Below, piece by piece: positions 34,047-45,740 of a stretch of 64,000 nucleotides of DNA. Made by a program: the position numbers and the translations under genes. The notes below the pieces were generated by a model. The model was not told the DNA's origin, did no database searches, and saw only the letters and a program-made list of their open reading frames with translations. Position 1 is the first letter of the stretch; every line of letters starts with the position of its first letter. Source of the DNA: Beta vulgaris subsp. vulgaris (Eukaryota > Streptophyta > Magnoliopsida > Caryophyllales > Amaranthaceae); the NCBI RefSeq assembly GCF_026745355.1, contig NC_079204.1, forward strand, positions 50,985,182 through 51,049,181, read 5' to 3'.

Positions 34047-34144
34047 CGGTTTTTTCACCAAATACCCCTGATAAAAAAATTTATTCACCAAATACCCCAG
34101 GTTTTTTCAAAATTCACCATATACCCCTGACTTTTAACATAATT
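34047..34144 (+). repeat. Left terminal inverted repeat of the MULE
   Basis: 98 bp matching 38870-38967 in inverse with one mismatch. It contains three ordered variants of one phrase: TTCACCAAATACCCCTGA, TTCACCAAATACCCCAGG, TTCACCATATACCCCTGA. Further weaker copies continue inward to about 34275 (TTCACCATATACCCC, GCACCAGATACCC). Confidence 0.95.
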
Positions 34145-34334
34145 CCCAATACCCTGCTTTGAAAAATAACCAAAATACCCTTTTTGGTTAACAGACGTTA
34201 GTCCGTTAGTGGTAAGTATATATTCACCATATACCCCTAAGTATAATATTTATGCACCAGATACCCTTATTTTTGAATGACTTGTAACGGCTATTTTTCC
34301 AGTTTTAAAAAGTAGCCGTTTGCTTTATGTTTCC

Positions 34335-34344
34335 TATATAAATA
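34335..34344 (+). promoter_or_regulatory. Probable TATA box of the left MULE gene
   Basis: CCTATATAAATACATGG lies about 65 bp upstream of the first ATG of the rightward gene (34406) and just inside the left TIR, a usual position for a MULE gene promoter. Confidence 0.55.
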
Positions 34345-34405
34345 CATGGATCCAACACCCTTTTCCTCACCTTCTTTTGTTATTGCAATTGTAAGGAGAT
34401 TTGCC

Positions 34406-34758
34406 ATGAGTTACTCAAATAGTTATCACACACAATCTCATACATAAGAGTACTAACTCCTACTGTAGTTGTAGAAAAAATTGCAATCGAAGCTCTGAAA
34501 CAACAAAATCCTCAGCGACTGTTACAAGTGTGATACATGCAACAATTTCAGATGGTGCAAAGGGAGTGTGGAGCACAATCTGAGCAACCAACATGAATCT
34601 CCATGTGCAGAGAGAGAGACAGTTCAGAGAAGAAGATGATGAAGGAAGAGCTTAAGCACTTGAAGAAAAAACTGAAGCAACAACAGAAACTAGTAAATGC
34701 AACCATAAGAGTAGGAGTAGTCATGTTTATAGTTGTAATATTTGTAATATTTAAGTGA
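34406..34758 (+). pseudogene. Decayed second MULE gene: GRF-type zinc finger, coiled coil, C-terminal membrane helix
   Basis: No long open frame remains, but three frames read in order give a recognisable pattern: CSC (34464-34472), NPQR (34507-34518), YKCDTCNNFRW (34523-34555). GRF zinc fingers have C-x-C, then NPGRxF, then C and CxFFxW, so the order and spacing agree. Next comes a lysine/glutamate-rich coil (MMKEELKHLKKKLKQQQK) and a hydrophobic stretch (VGVVMFIVVIFVIF) directly before TGA at 34756. Plant proteins with GRF finger, coil and terminal membrane helix are common, often near MULEs. At least three frameshifts make this copy dead. The role in the element is unknown; the position matches mudrB. 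The GRF call is my reading of broken sequence. Confidence 0.6.
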
Positions 34759-35015
34759 AATATTGTAATTGGGGCAAAAGACCAAATGTAATATTGTTTT
34801 CTCAAAATTAGCATGTGTTAACTGCTGTAGCATCAACTTAAAACCTAATGTAGCAAAAAAATCACCATTTAAAGCACATCCTAATGTATCATCAACAACA
34901 TGATAGGCCTACATAATCACAAAAAACAAATATAATCTAAGACCTCCTAAAACAGTTCAGGTTTCTTGTTGTTCCTCTTTGTCTTCTTAGCTTGAGGTTG
35001 GCTGGTTGAGGACTG

Positions 35016-38000
35016 TTAGCATCTGTTTCTTTCTTTTTCTTCTCTCTCTTTAGTCCCTGGTGCAGCTGATGTAGACCCTTTCTCCTTCCTGGTCTGAGCA
35101 GTTGGTCCACCTCCATAGGTCCTTGCATTGTGGCCAACTTCTTTACATTTGCTACACTTAACAGTGCTGTGCCTTTTGCCCTTCTTGGCTTCATTTGGAC
35201 CTCTTTTCCTCTGCTTTTGGGGTCTCCCAGCACCTCTCTTAACATCAGGGGGAGAAATGAGGGGTAGGTCATGGTCAGGCCAGTGAGATGGATCAGCCAT
35301 GGGGTGAATGTGCTCCCCATAGGTTGCCTTGTAAGCTGCCCCCTTAAAATAAGGAGATACAAAATCAGCAGCCTCCAATCTCTCATCAAAAATAACTCTC
35401 AGCCCATGTTTGCAAGGTATACCACAACCTTGCCATTTTCCACACCCACACCTACCATCAACTAACCTAATGGGGAAACTCACATTCCCATCTCTAACCT
35501 CAAATTCACCCCCCCCCCACATGAAGTAGCATAGCAAAACCTTGATTCATCACTCCTAGTTTGTAGGACCTTCTTTGCATAATCAGTGAGCATGTTAACA
35601 TCCATGTCAACTGCCTTATCAAACCTTGGCCCAATTCTCTTCATGGACCAGTTTCTTATGGCTGCACAAACAAGAAACTTGTTAAAATCACAGCAATTTA
35701 AGCAAAGTGAAAACAGGAATAATTTAGTTTACTTACCCTCAAGCAAAGTGAAAACAGGAAGGTCCCTATATGGTTTTGTGCAGGATTGAAGCTCTCCACA
35801 AAGTTTGTTGTGTTATGATCACAACAAACTAGTGGATCAAAGACATGCCTAGACCATTGCTCTGTGCATGAGTCCAAATAAGCCTTGCCTCAGGGTTGTA
35901 TTCATGAATCTTCAGCATGGACTTCTTGAAGACAAACTCATTGTATGCATCAGCAGCTGTCCAGAAGAGCTTGTGGAAGGCTGTCCCACTGTACCCTGCA
36001 TTTTTGCAGTTCATGTACAAGTGTTGACAACAAACCCTCCTTGTTGCTCTTGGGAATACCTCATTCACTGCACTGTCAACACCCTAAGCAAGAGAATAAG
36101 AAATTAAATTAGTAGTGTAAAATAGATAAGAAAGTATGAAAATTAATCTATAACAACTGTATTAAGAACTTACCCTCATTCTATCACTGATGAATGTCCA
36201 ATCATCTCTCTTGCATCCTTCTTTCTCAAAGCATATCCTTAAGTTTCTGAAGAAGTATGTCCAGCTAGGTGTACTCTTAGTGTCAACAATGCCATAGGCA
36301 ATGAGAAAAATCTCATTGTTGCTATCAATGCCTAGGGATGAAAGGAGTATGCCCTTTTAGTTGCCACTGAGGTGAGCCCCATCAATGCCTATTAAAGGTC
36401 TGCAGCCACCTATAAACCCCCTGACATTAGCAGCAAAGGCAAAGAAGCATGCCTTGAATTTGGGAACAACAGCCCCTGTGTTCCCTGTCCAAGTAACCAA
36501 GGCATAAGATCCTAGGTTAGTTGCCTTGATCATCTCAGCATACCTTGACAGCAGACCATAGGACTCATAAAACCCTCCATGTATCTCCCTTTTAGCCAAG
36601 GTCTTGACCTTGTACAACAGCCTCTTCTTGACCTTGATCCTAAACCTCTCCATGGCCACCTTCTGTAGTGCTTCAACTGGCACCTCTTGGTTTGCAGCAA
36701 TCTCCTCAGAGAGATTTTTACATAGCCACTTAGAGGACACCATGGGATTATCTTCTAATCTCCCACAAGTTAAATGTTCTCCCTTCAAAGTCTTAATAGC
36801 CCAACTGACCTTATCTGCTAACCTTGCAGCATGTATCCTCCACCCACACCCCTCAATTACACAGCAGGCTGTAAATCTAGTTATGTTAGCTTTCTCAACA
36901 GTTAAAGCAAACCCCTCTTGTATACAGAAATTCCTAAGGACATCCATGAACTCTTCTTTGCTGCTAAAAATCAACCAAGGCTCTAATCTTATGGATCCAT
37001 ATGGAACATCATTCCATATTTTACCATTTTTGTAGATCTTATCCTTCTTAGAACCTCCATCTAGGCAATCCTCAAAACCTGGCTGATAAAGCTCATCATC
37101 ATATGACTCAATGTGTTCCTCAACAACAAAATCAGAATTGAAGATTGCATCTTCATCTGACTCACTCTCTCCATCATCCTCAAAGTCTTCATCATCTTCA
37201 CTCCCTTCATCATCCTCATCCTCTCTTCCCTCATTAGCAGTATAAGAGGCAGTGCTGCCCCTTGACCTGGTGCTACTCATACCCCTAGAATATGTGCCCC
37301 TTTCCTTAGGCACATATGTCCCTAATTTTTTGGCAGTGCTCTTAGGAACTTTAAACCCAGATGGTCTTGTTCTTGGTGGTCTTGCAGATTTGGTTGTAGT
37401 GGAAGATTGTGACCTGGTTTGGGTTGGGTTTTGGGATGGTTGCACAGGGGTACTGGATGGTGGTGAAGGAGGGGTTGTGGATGGTGGTGGTGAAGGAGGG
37501 GCTGTGGATGGTGGTGAGGGAGGGGCTGTAGGTGGTGGTGAAGGGTCCCTCACAGGTGAGGGAGAGGATGTGGGTGGTGGTGAAGGGTCCCTCACAGGTG
37601 AGGGAGAGGATGTAGGTGGTGGTGAAGGGTCCCTCACAGGTGAAGGAGAGGATGTAGGTGGAGGAGTAGTGTCTCTAAATGGTGAGGCAGGGGGTGTTTG
37701 TTGTTGGGTAGTGGGATTAGGTTGGGATTCTCCAGGGAAAACCTCTTCTTGTGATTGATACACTCTCATGTACTCACAAATTGTAATGTCATCCACTGAC
37801 AATACAGGTACCTCAATTGAAACTAGGTACCTCCTAGCCTCCTCAGCTTCCCTCTCCTCTTCTTCTTCTTTCCTCAGTCTCTCCTCTTCCTCCTTCTGTC
37901 TCCTTTCTTCTTCTTCCCTCTCTTTCCTCAGTATCTCTTGTACCCTTTTAATGTTTTCAGCCTTCTCTCTCTCAGCCTGATCCCTTAGATGTACATATGC

Positions 38001-38295
38001 CCTAAACACATTTCCTGGCTTGTCTGTTTCCTCAACCCACATCTCTATGGTGTCAGTTCCCCTCCCAAAACTCCACACCTTCTCTAAATCAGCATCACTA
38101 CTTATTTCCATCTTCCTATTAGTTCTAGGGTTGTGCACCCAATATTCTAAAGGATTTGGGGAGATACACATTCTGTTTTTCAGATTCCACAAATATGTCT
38201 TCATATAATCCCATTAAGTGGCACAAGTCTGTGTCCTCCACCCTTACATCAAAATCATGCCCATTATAATGGACAAGCAACCATATTGATGCCAT
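35016..38295 (-). pseudogene. MULE transposase (MuDR / MULE DDE / SWIM), disrupted
   Basis: From ATG at 38295 (MASIWLLVHYNGHDF) the reading needs a one-base correction near 38150, then stays open to 36357. Order: N-terminal domain; charged coil (REEEERRQKEEEERLRKE); proline-rich repeats; acidic stretch; MuDR domain (LEPWLIFSSKEEFMDVLRNF, then C and H residues); start of the catalytic domain (IGIDGAHLSGN). TAA at 36357 replaces a Tyr codon in the conserved GNYKG word. After it, KGILLSSLGIDSNNEIFLIA continues in frame to a GT-AG intron (36173-36084), then GVDSAVNEVFPRA. A shift near 35870 breaks the frame before NTTNFVESFN; an intron (about 35736-35663) follows. The C-terminus has a SWIM zinc finger (CGCGKWQGCGIPCKH) and a zinc knuckle CSKCKEVGHNART with Tyr where the last Cys is expected. 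Cuts and pastes the element in live relatives. Confidence 0.93.
37528..37655 (-). repeat. 42 bp minisatellite coding a 14-residue proline repeat in the transposase
   Basis: Three copies with exact 42 bp period, coding SPVRDPSPPPTSSP-type units, followed by shorter TAPPSPP-like units to about 37440. A multiple of three keeps the frame open. The opposite strand gives a glycine-rich false reading frame (37252-37758). Confidence 0.9.
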
Positions 38296-38869
38296 CCTAA
38301 AATTAACAACAAACAACCCAAAAACAAGAAATTTCAAATCACTAAGTACTTCAACTACCACATTGCACAAAAACAAGAAATTTCAAATTTTTTTCCATGA
38401 TCAAAATCAACCCTAAACATGCAAAGAACTAACCAAAACACAATCGCAGTTCAAAAAATACTTTTTTCAAACATAAACAAGGTAATGAAGTTACTTACCT
38501 TCAAAGGGAGCAGAGATGATTGATTTCGCGTTCCAACCCTTCTCTGAAATTTCAAAATCGTCTTTTTAAACTCCTTTGAAGAACACCCAGTTCGCGAATC
38601 TATACTTTCCTCTTTGTCTTCCAAAATTGCAACTTTTTGTGAAGAAATTTCAAATTTGCAGTTAGTTTTTAGGGCTCCTTTGATGATTGAACCCGCAAGA
38701 ACAACAGAGCAAGAGGGGGGGAGTTCAAAGGGCGTGGGTTTTTTTTCGCAGAAATTTTATGTCAGGTTGGCAAAGGAACATAACCATAATGGCGCCACAA
38801 AATAAGGGCAAAGTTGTAAATACAACCTAACGGCGCACTAACGTCCGTTAAAACTAAGGGTATATGGTG

Positions 38870-38967
38870 AATTATGTTAAAAGTCAGGGGTATATGGTGA
38901 ATTTTGAAAAAACCTGGGGTATTTGGTGAATAAATTTTTTTGTCAGGGGTATTTGGTGAAAAAACCG
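38870..38967 (-). repeat. Right terminal inverted repeat of the MULE
   Basis: Inverse of 34047-34144, one mismatch (C against T in the first CCCCTGA-AAAA word). The transposase reading frame starts about 580 bp inside it. Confidence 0.95.
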
Positions 38968-39110
38968 AATATTTTATTATGTACATCACACATCGCCATG
39001 TTTTATACTGAATTACTTTCATAGTGGCAAAGAGATAATATAGTGTTAAAGGATGTTAATGATAAAATATAAACAATTAAACATAAAGTGTCCCAAAAGG
39101 ACGTAAAATC

Positions 39111-42100
39111 TTGATTAAAGTGATCATGCATGATTTTATCCTTTTGTGTAACTTTAAAGATTTAGTTTACAGTTTGGACTCTTGTATTGTGATTGGGGAC
39201 GTTAATCAAGTAGAATTTTATGAAGATAAGATTGGTGGTTCTCACCATATTAGGGGATGGGACTATTTTATGGAATGGAGGTTACGAACTCCATTAATAC
39301 CCGTAGACTTCATTGGACCTCGCTTTACTTGGTCTAATAAGCAAGAACCCCCAGGCCGCCTAATCATGGAAAGACTGGACAAAGTGCATATTTCTCAAAC
39401 TTGAATTGGTTCTCTAAATTTGATCAACATATTGTCATGCATGAACCTATACTTTGCTTAGATCACACATCCATCATTTACACTGCTCAAATGCATACTC
39501 CTCTTTCCAAGAGGCCTTATCAACTGAAAGTATGGTGTCTTAAATTTCCAGAAATTTTGGACATTATTACAAATGTATGGCAATAACAAAGTAAGGGATC
39601 TTTGATGTATAGTATTTCAAGAAAACTCGACCTTGTTAGAGAACAATGCAAGAAATGGTGCCTGGATCATAAAAAATTCCAAGGGCTTGATTGGAAGCTT
39701 ATTTGCACACAATTGGCCTCATTGGGAAACAATGTTTCTTCCCAGAGCACGACGCATAATTATATTCAATCAATTGACCAACAACATCTACCTTCTATGA
39801 TTGTGGGTTTTCAGTACTAGAAACAAAGAATGAAGAACGTTTGGTATCTACTTGGTGATAATCCTGCTCTTTTGATGTATACCAAAGTTAAGCAACGTTT
39901 AAGTATTAAACAAGTCTCCATTTAAGATTAAGAAGGCGACTGGATGAAGAACCAAGATGCAATATTTAAACATATGAAAGACTTTTTTTTGCTGAAATTT
40001 ATAGTCACTCAAGCACGATGGAATCAGATGAACAAACAGACATGGTGCTTAGGGAGTAGAATCTTCCTCAAATCAGTTCTTTAGACTTCAATATGTTGCA
40101 AAAACCGTTTGAAGCAGATGATATAAAGGATGCTATGTTCTCTATTGCTAATGGAAAATCGGCAGATCCATATGGAATTCCGGTTGAATTCTTTAAGTAA
40201 CATTGCACTCTTATAGGCCCAGTATTATTCAAGCTGTTAAAAGGTTTTTTATGCATGGTTATTTACTTAGGGAATGAAATAATTCCTTACTAGTGATGCT
40301 CCACAAGATTTCTCCACCAACTCAAGCTTTTCATCTTCGCCAGATAAGTTCATGCAACACTATTTAGAAGTGTATTGCTAAATGATGCTTATCTATTCGA
40401 CTGAAAGAGGTGTTCCCTTATCTTATTTCCAATTATCAGCATGCTTTTGTTCCAGGGAGATGTATGATTGAGAATGCGTTGCTCTCTTATATAATCTTAC
40501 ACTTCATTAATCAACTCAAAAAAAAGGTCATCTATGTTGGCAACAATCAAAATTGACATGAACAAGGCTTATGATCGGGTTCACCAGAACTTTATTCTCA
40601 AAATCTTATAAAGTTTTGGTTTTCTTCCCATTTAGCGTGCGTGTTTAAATTCATCGGTGCATTTCTTCAGTCTCATATACAAGGTTCGTATGAATGACAC
40701 TCTTTCAGATGTGTTTCACAATTATACTAAATGTAGCCTTCGCTAAGGTGATCCTTTATCACCTATTTGTTCTTATTCTGTACGGATATATTCTCTAGGA
40801 TGTTGTCTCCTAGGTGAAGATATCAAGCTTTTTCAAGGAATATGTATCTCCCGTCGAAGCCCTTCAGTTTCTCATCTTTTTTTGCTAACGATGTTCTTCT
40901 ATTTTTCAAAGCTTCTACTCAAGGGTGTCAAAAGTGTTAAAGAGATAACTGATAGATTTTGCTTATGTTCTGGTCACCGTATCAACCTCCAAAAAGCTTT
41001 TGTTAAGTTCATCCCCAATACTTCAATTTCTCAACAACAAGTTATCAAGGACATTCTTCGAATGGCACAAGTTAATTTATTTGGGACTCATCTAGGTGTT
41101 CCGTCCCATTGATTCACAAGGTCCTAAAGTTTCGGCTTTTCAATATGTTGTGGACATGGTGGCTCGTAAACTCCCCAGATGGAATAAGTTACGCCTCTGT
41201 CAATCGATGAAAGTTGTACTAATTAACTCAGTGGTTGTGGCTATGATTTCTCATACTATTGCCACCTTTACCATTCATGCCTCCACTTCCAACAAGATTG
41301 ACTCCTTCTTGTACTCTTTTTTCTGGGAGGTCACCGGGTATTCATTGGATCAAAAAAGATATATCAATATTACCTAAAGGAATGGGTGGTCTTGGTGTTC
41401 GCTCAATCATATATGAATCAAGCTCTTTTAATGAAACAAGCTTGGACGCTGCTTTCTAATCCGAACTCTTTTCTGTCTAAATTCCTTCTCTTTAACTCTT
41501 TGGCTTCTGTTAGGCCTGATGGCAATTCACTGAAGGCTCAAGGCCTAGTTCTTGGGGAAGAAGAGGCTGAAGGCAAGCTCAGACTAATCTTCTTTTGAAT
41601 TGCTCATGGAAATTTGGGAATGGAGAGTCTACTAGAGCGTTTAGAGATCGTTGGGTGGCCAATGCAGTTCCGGAACCTAGTGATAATGTCACTCGAAGAC
41701 AGGTTTTAAATACTAAGGTTAGTGACTTGTTTCACCCTCACCTCAATACTTGGAATGCTCCCCCTTATTCACTTTCTATTTGAGTTCAAGGATGCTCATC
41801 AAATCAGGGTTATGGGAACTCCAAATTATGAGAGTCAAGACTTCTTATGTTAGTCTAATCATAACTCTGGTAGTTATAGTACAAAATTCGATTGTGCGGC
41901 TCTTATTTTTTAAAGAAGATCTCACTTGCCAATTGTGGCCCCCCCTAAAGTGTTCAAAATCCTTTGGCTTCTCCCGTTTTTACCTAAATGGAAATTGTTC
42001 ATATGGAAGTTGCTTTATGATAGGCTTCCTACTAAAAAACAACTTCAAATTCTGCATCTAACATATTACGCGTTCTGTGATTTATGTCCTATGGCAACTG

Positions 42101-42920
42101 AATCATCTAATCACTTATTTCGTTATTGTGAGTTGATTGCCCAAGTTTGGAATCATATTCCTATCATTCATCAAAATTCAAATGATGCCACCATCTCTAT
42201 TAGTGAGTGGCTTGTCTCCCATATCCTGCTTTTTTATAGCTAGGATGGTGTTCAAAGTGTTCGTATCTAGTGATTCGTTACAACTATATGGTGCATATGG
42301 CTCCATAGGAATGAAATAATTTTACGTCATGCTGATGCCAACTATCGTGTTGTGATATCCAAGATTCATGATCTCCATCTATATCATTAAGTTGTTGTCA
42401 GCATGCCATTACAAGTTAATCTTCGTTTCACGCGTCCTCTAGATTAGAAACCTTAGCTCCCGCCAGGTTTCAATATCGCTAATCTAGGAAGAATATCGTT
42501 AGGACGACTATATATTGTTCTTCAAACAGATGGAGCTTGGATTTGACAAACTCGTGTTATGGGAATAGTCTTGGTTATTGATCAGCATAGTAATCTAAAG
42601 GGTCAAGGTGGTGGTTCTTTTAGCCTTGCTCACAGTGCTCTACATACTGAAGCACTTGCTTCTTTGGAGGGTCTCAAGTGGGCTCATAGACACCTTTTTA
42701 CTTCATACTGATGTTGCTAACCTTGTTGAAATGTTACATGTCTCCATCATTAGACATATGAATCTCTATTGGACTCTTTAAGAGATTCAAAAGTGGTCCA
42801 TGTTATGACCATTGTCATGTTTTAAAAGTTGATAGGTCACAGGTTCAGGTTGCACACGTACTAGCTAAGCAGTGTGCGAGTAGTATGATGTCTTTTTAAT
42901 TTCCTTCCTCTGTTGTAAAA
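39111..42920 (+). pseudogene. Decayed LINE, 5'-truncated, same family as the LINE at 15379
   Basis: Starts inside the endonuclease (CIVIGDVNQVEFYEDK, IGPRFTWSN, MERLDKV, about 39180-39400). Reverse transcriptase words follow in several frames: NGKSADPYGIPVEFFK near 40150, YQHAFVPGR near 40435, KIDMNKAYDRV near 40545, FFANDVLLFFKAS near 40880 (the catalytic Asp pair has become Asn-Asp), VDMVARKLPRWNK near 41145. The zf-RVT region (PKWKLFIWKLLYDRLPTK, CDLCPMATESSNHLF) lies at 41980-42140 and RNase H traces (LQTDGAW, HTEALASLEGLKWAH) at about 42515-42700. The end has a poly(A)-like run near 42916. AAAAGGAC-TAAAATC words at 39095-39110 and 42921-42939 look like a diverged target duplication. Dead, with many stops and shifts. 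Confidence 0.85.
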
Positions 42921-43054
42921 AAAAGGACTTAATAAAATCAGATTCTTTTTAAAAAAAGGTAGAGAAAAGTCAAGGAGGTGAGGAAAGATATTGATACAGG
43001 TACAATATGACTCGGTTTACAATTACAACATTTGGACTTTTACACTATAAGATT

Positions 43055-44040
43055 TTTTTATTTTCTACCACCTTTTCTTTTACTCGATTTATGCATTATT
43101 ACCAACTTCTGTTTTTGTATTTGAAATTTATCACCTTAAGTAACCTAACGCGTTAAAAATGACCACCTTAACTCATTATGAGGTGAAGTTTCTAGCCAAG
43201 TAGGTTACACTTGTCAGACTTCTTGTTCCCCCCTTCCCTTTCTAGCTTCTCTTTTCTTGATCTTTCTTTATAATACAAAACTTCAGCTCACTTTAAACCA
43301 AATCCATCTAAAAATAAAAAATTCTCTCATCAAAACTCAAATTAAGTTAGTGTTCAAAATTATGATCCCACCTAAATCTTGTCCAAACAACGAACTATTA
43401 AGTATGTCTTTAAACTCTAAGTGAAGTTCAAACACAACACATAGTTAGAATTTTGTAACCAGCACCCAACTCGAAAAATTACCAAATTCGCATGCATATG
43501 AGGGTGAATAAGTGGTAACTGTTGAATGAAAAGTGAAAAAGAGTGTCAACTATATAACAATTAAGGAGTTAAAAAACATAGTAATTGCTATAATTTATCC
43601 CTAATTTTAACAAATTAAACTGTAAAATATAATTCTCATTAAACTAAGAACCCTAACCTAGAAACTTTGTTCATACTCAATAAGTTTAGCACTTTCAGCA
43701 AACTATGATGTTCCCCTATTCATGGTCAATTATGATTGAGAATAAAGTGAAAACCCTAAATCAATTTGGATTTGGAGGAAAGAAACTTCAGTTTTCAGGT
43801 GAATTTGGTGGAAGAATGGATGAAGTTATCATTTATAGAAAGTAACCGAGAAAAGGGGGAAAATGAAAAACTTCGTCATGCGGGCTTCACTTAGTCAGAA
43901 ACTAAACTAGAGACAAAGTCCATGTGGTGATTTTTTAGCGATTCATGTTTGTTAAGGTGGTAAAATTCAAGGGAAAAAAAGGAAAAGTGGTTTAGCACAA
44001 ATCGAGTAAAAGAAAATGTGGTAAAAAGTAATCCTAAATT
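43055..44040. mobile_element. Non-autonomous TIR element, ends with TTTTCTACCACCTTTTCTTT
   Basis: The left end (43060-43185) and the inverse of the right end (43890-44030) share TACCACCTTTTCTTTTACTCGATTT, given here as the words TACCACCTTTTC and TTTTACTCGATTT, then TTATCACCTTAA-like and GACCACCTTAAC-like blocks. Together these make diverged TIRs of about 130 bp built from an ACCACCTTA phrase. No transposase inside and no clear target duplication. The architecture suggests a Mutator-like element. Confidence 0.6.
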
Positions 44041-44679
44041 TGACTTGTTTGGCTCATTTACGTTTAATTTTTCGCACAACTATGATGAAGGATCAAAGTA
44101 GACAACTATATAGCCAAATATTCCCCTTGTCTTTTTTTTTTCTTCTAATTTTTTACAATTGCCTTTTCGGTGAGAAGTTTATTTCATTAAAGGAAAATGT
44201 TTTTAAATTACGTTTTACTCTGGAAGACATATATATAAAAAATTCACATTACCAATCCTGCGTGGACAATGAATTGAAAATCAAGTTTCAAATTGGCATA
44301 AAAGGAGATTTTTCTTGTATTTCTAACTCTAATATTATTAAAACGTATGTGCAAGGGTTACATGCTGCCAGTCTCCCACATATCAATATTCTACCGCCAA
44401 ACTATTATGTTTGGTAGGGTGTAAAAATGTTTTTGATGAAATTGAGTTTTCTTTTTCCTCTTCAGTTTCCGTTCTTTGGTTTGGTATGAGGTGTAAAACA
44501 AGTTTTCGATCAAGGGGAAAAACTCTTGTATAGGTGAAAATTATTTTCCTTTCAAAAAGAAGGAAAAACACGTTTTTCTTCCTCAATAACCTTTTTATAG
44601 TTTTACTCTCCTCCTAAGTCTTATCCACCCTCTCCCTTCCCCTTCCATTTTTTTTTGTTTTTTCTATTACTTTGTTCTA
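44041..44679. other. Intergenic stretch, no supported gene
   Basis: A 125-codon open frame (44040-44417) is AT-biased and matches nothing I know. From 44460 the sequence becomes pyrimidine-rich and leads into the AGAACAT-rich region. Confidence 0.4.
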
Positions 44680-45740
44680 TTTCATGCAGAATGTTCTATT
44701 TATCACTTGATGTTCTATTTTTATGCGGTGAATGTTTTATTTCATAGTTGTCCATTCAGTTCTTGAAAATATAACACATCTAATAGAACATTATTCAAGG
44801 CATAAAAATAGAATATCAAAAGAACATTCAGCTCATCAAAATAGAAAATAAGAAATTAAAATATACAAGCCAATTTCTTGTGATGATTCAGCATGTCTGC
44901 TTTGAATTTCCTTTAAAATTTCTGGATTAACTATAAATTCAGTTCTTGCAACTTTAGTTGTTGCAAGTTGTGTTTCTTTGCCACTGAAATAGTGAATAGG
45001 AGGAAATGAGTTTAGAACATTTAGTCCATAGAATTAGAACAATAAGCTTATATAATTAGAACATTTAGTCCATACAATTAAAACATACTCTAATGAACAT
45101 TTAGGTCATCAAAATAGAACATGTTATATAGAACATATAATTTGAACATATTTAAAAGAAGACGTGATTCATGAAAATAGAACAAATGTTATAGAACATC
45201 TATTTTATAATAACTGAACATATGTAATAAAACATTTGTTCAATAAAAAAAGATCATAGCAAGAAGAACATTGACTGTACAGAATTTGAACACACGAAAT
45301 AGAACATGTAGCCATTGAGAATAAGAACATACGAAATAGAACATTCAATTTACAAAATAGAACATATGAAATAGAACATTCAGCACATAAAAATAGAACA
45401 TAAAAAGAAATTTCAGATCACAAAATTTAAACATATTAAATAGAACATCTAGGTAATGAAAATAAAACATTCGATATAGTACATCAATTTCAATCAAAAT
45501 AGAACATAAAAATTTGGATCCCTAAAAAAAAGAGCATAAAAATAGGACATTCATTTCATCAAAATAGAACATAAGAAAGAATAACCTACAGTTCACTTTC
45601 TTACGTAGAACATGCAAAATGTGTGCTTTCAATTTCAGTTGTTTCAACTTCATTTGTTGCACTTTCTTGCGTTGTTCTATCATTGAAATAGAGTATGATA
45701 TGAAATTGATTGTAGAACATAAGTTGGAAATCACATTATT
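44680..45740. repeat. Degenerate dispersed-tandem region of ATAGAACAT / ATGTTCTAT words
   Basis: More than 20 copies of GAACAT, mostly as AATAGAACAT, occur at spacings of roughly 15-35 bp, in one orientation from about 44780 to 45720. A few opposite copies (ATGTTCTATTT) lie at the left edge (44690-44745). Two more ATGTTCTAT words lie at 46150 and 46175. Linkers are variable (TTCAGCTCATCAAA, TTTAGTCCATA, TTCAATTTACA). No coding sequence is supported. Confidence 0.75.

Larger units (their letters stand above)
34047..38967. mobile_element. Mutator-like element (MULE) with two convergent decayed genes
   Basis: 4921 bp. The outer 98 bp at each end are inverted copies with one mismatch, beginning CGGTTTTTTCACC. 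The 9-mer AATATTTTA flanks the element at 34038-34046 and 38968-38976 without mismatch, the target duplication length of Mutator elements. The TIRs are themselves built from sub-repeats of a TTCACCAAATACCCC phrase. A transposase gene runs leftward from the right TIR, and a small gene with a GRF-type zinc finger pattern runs rightward from the left TIR. Such a convergent two-gene plan is known from MuDR (mudrA and mudrB). Both genes carry disabling changes, but near-identical TIRs and a perfect duplication indicate a fairly recent insertion. Confidence 0.95.

Noticed and set aside
37252..37758. 168-codon plus-strand glycine-rich frame
   Set aside because: Shadow of the proline-rich part of the MULE transposase on the other strand.
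44040..44417. 125-codon plus-strand frame
   Set aside because: AT-driven composition, no recognisable domain, no splice or promoter context.
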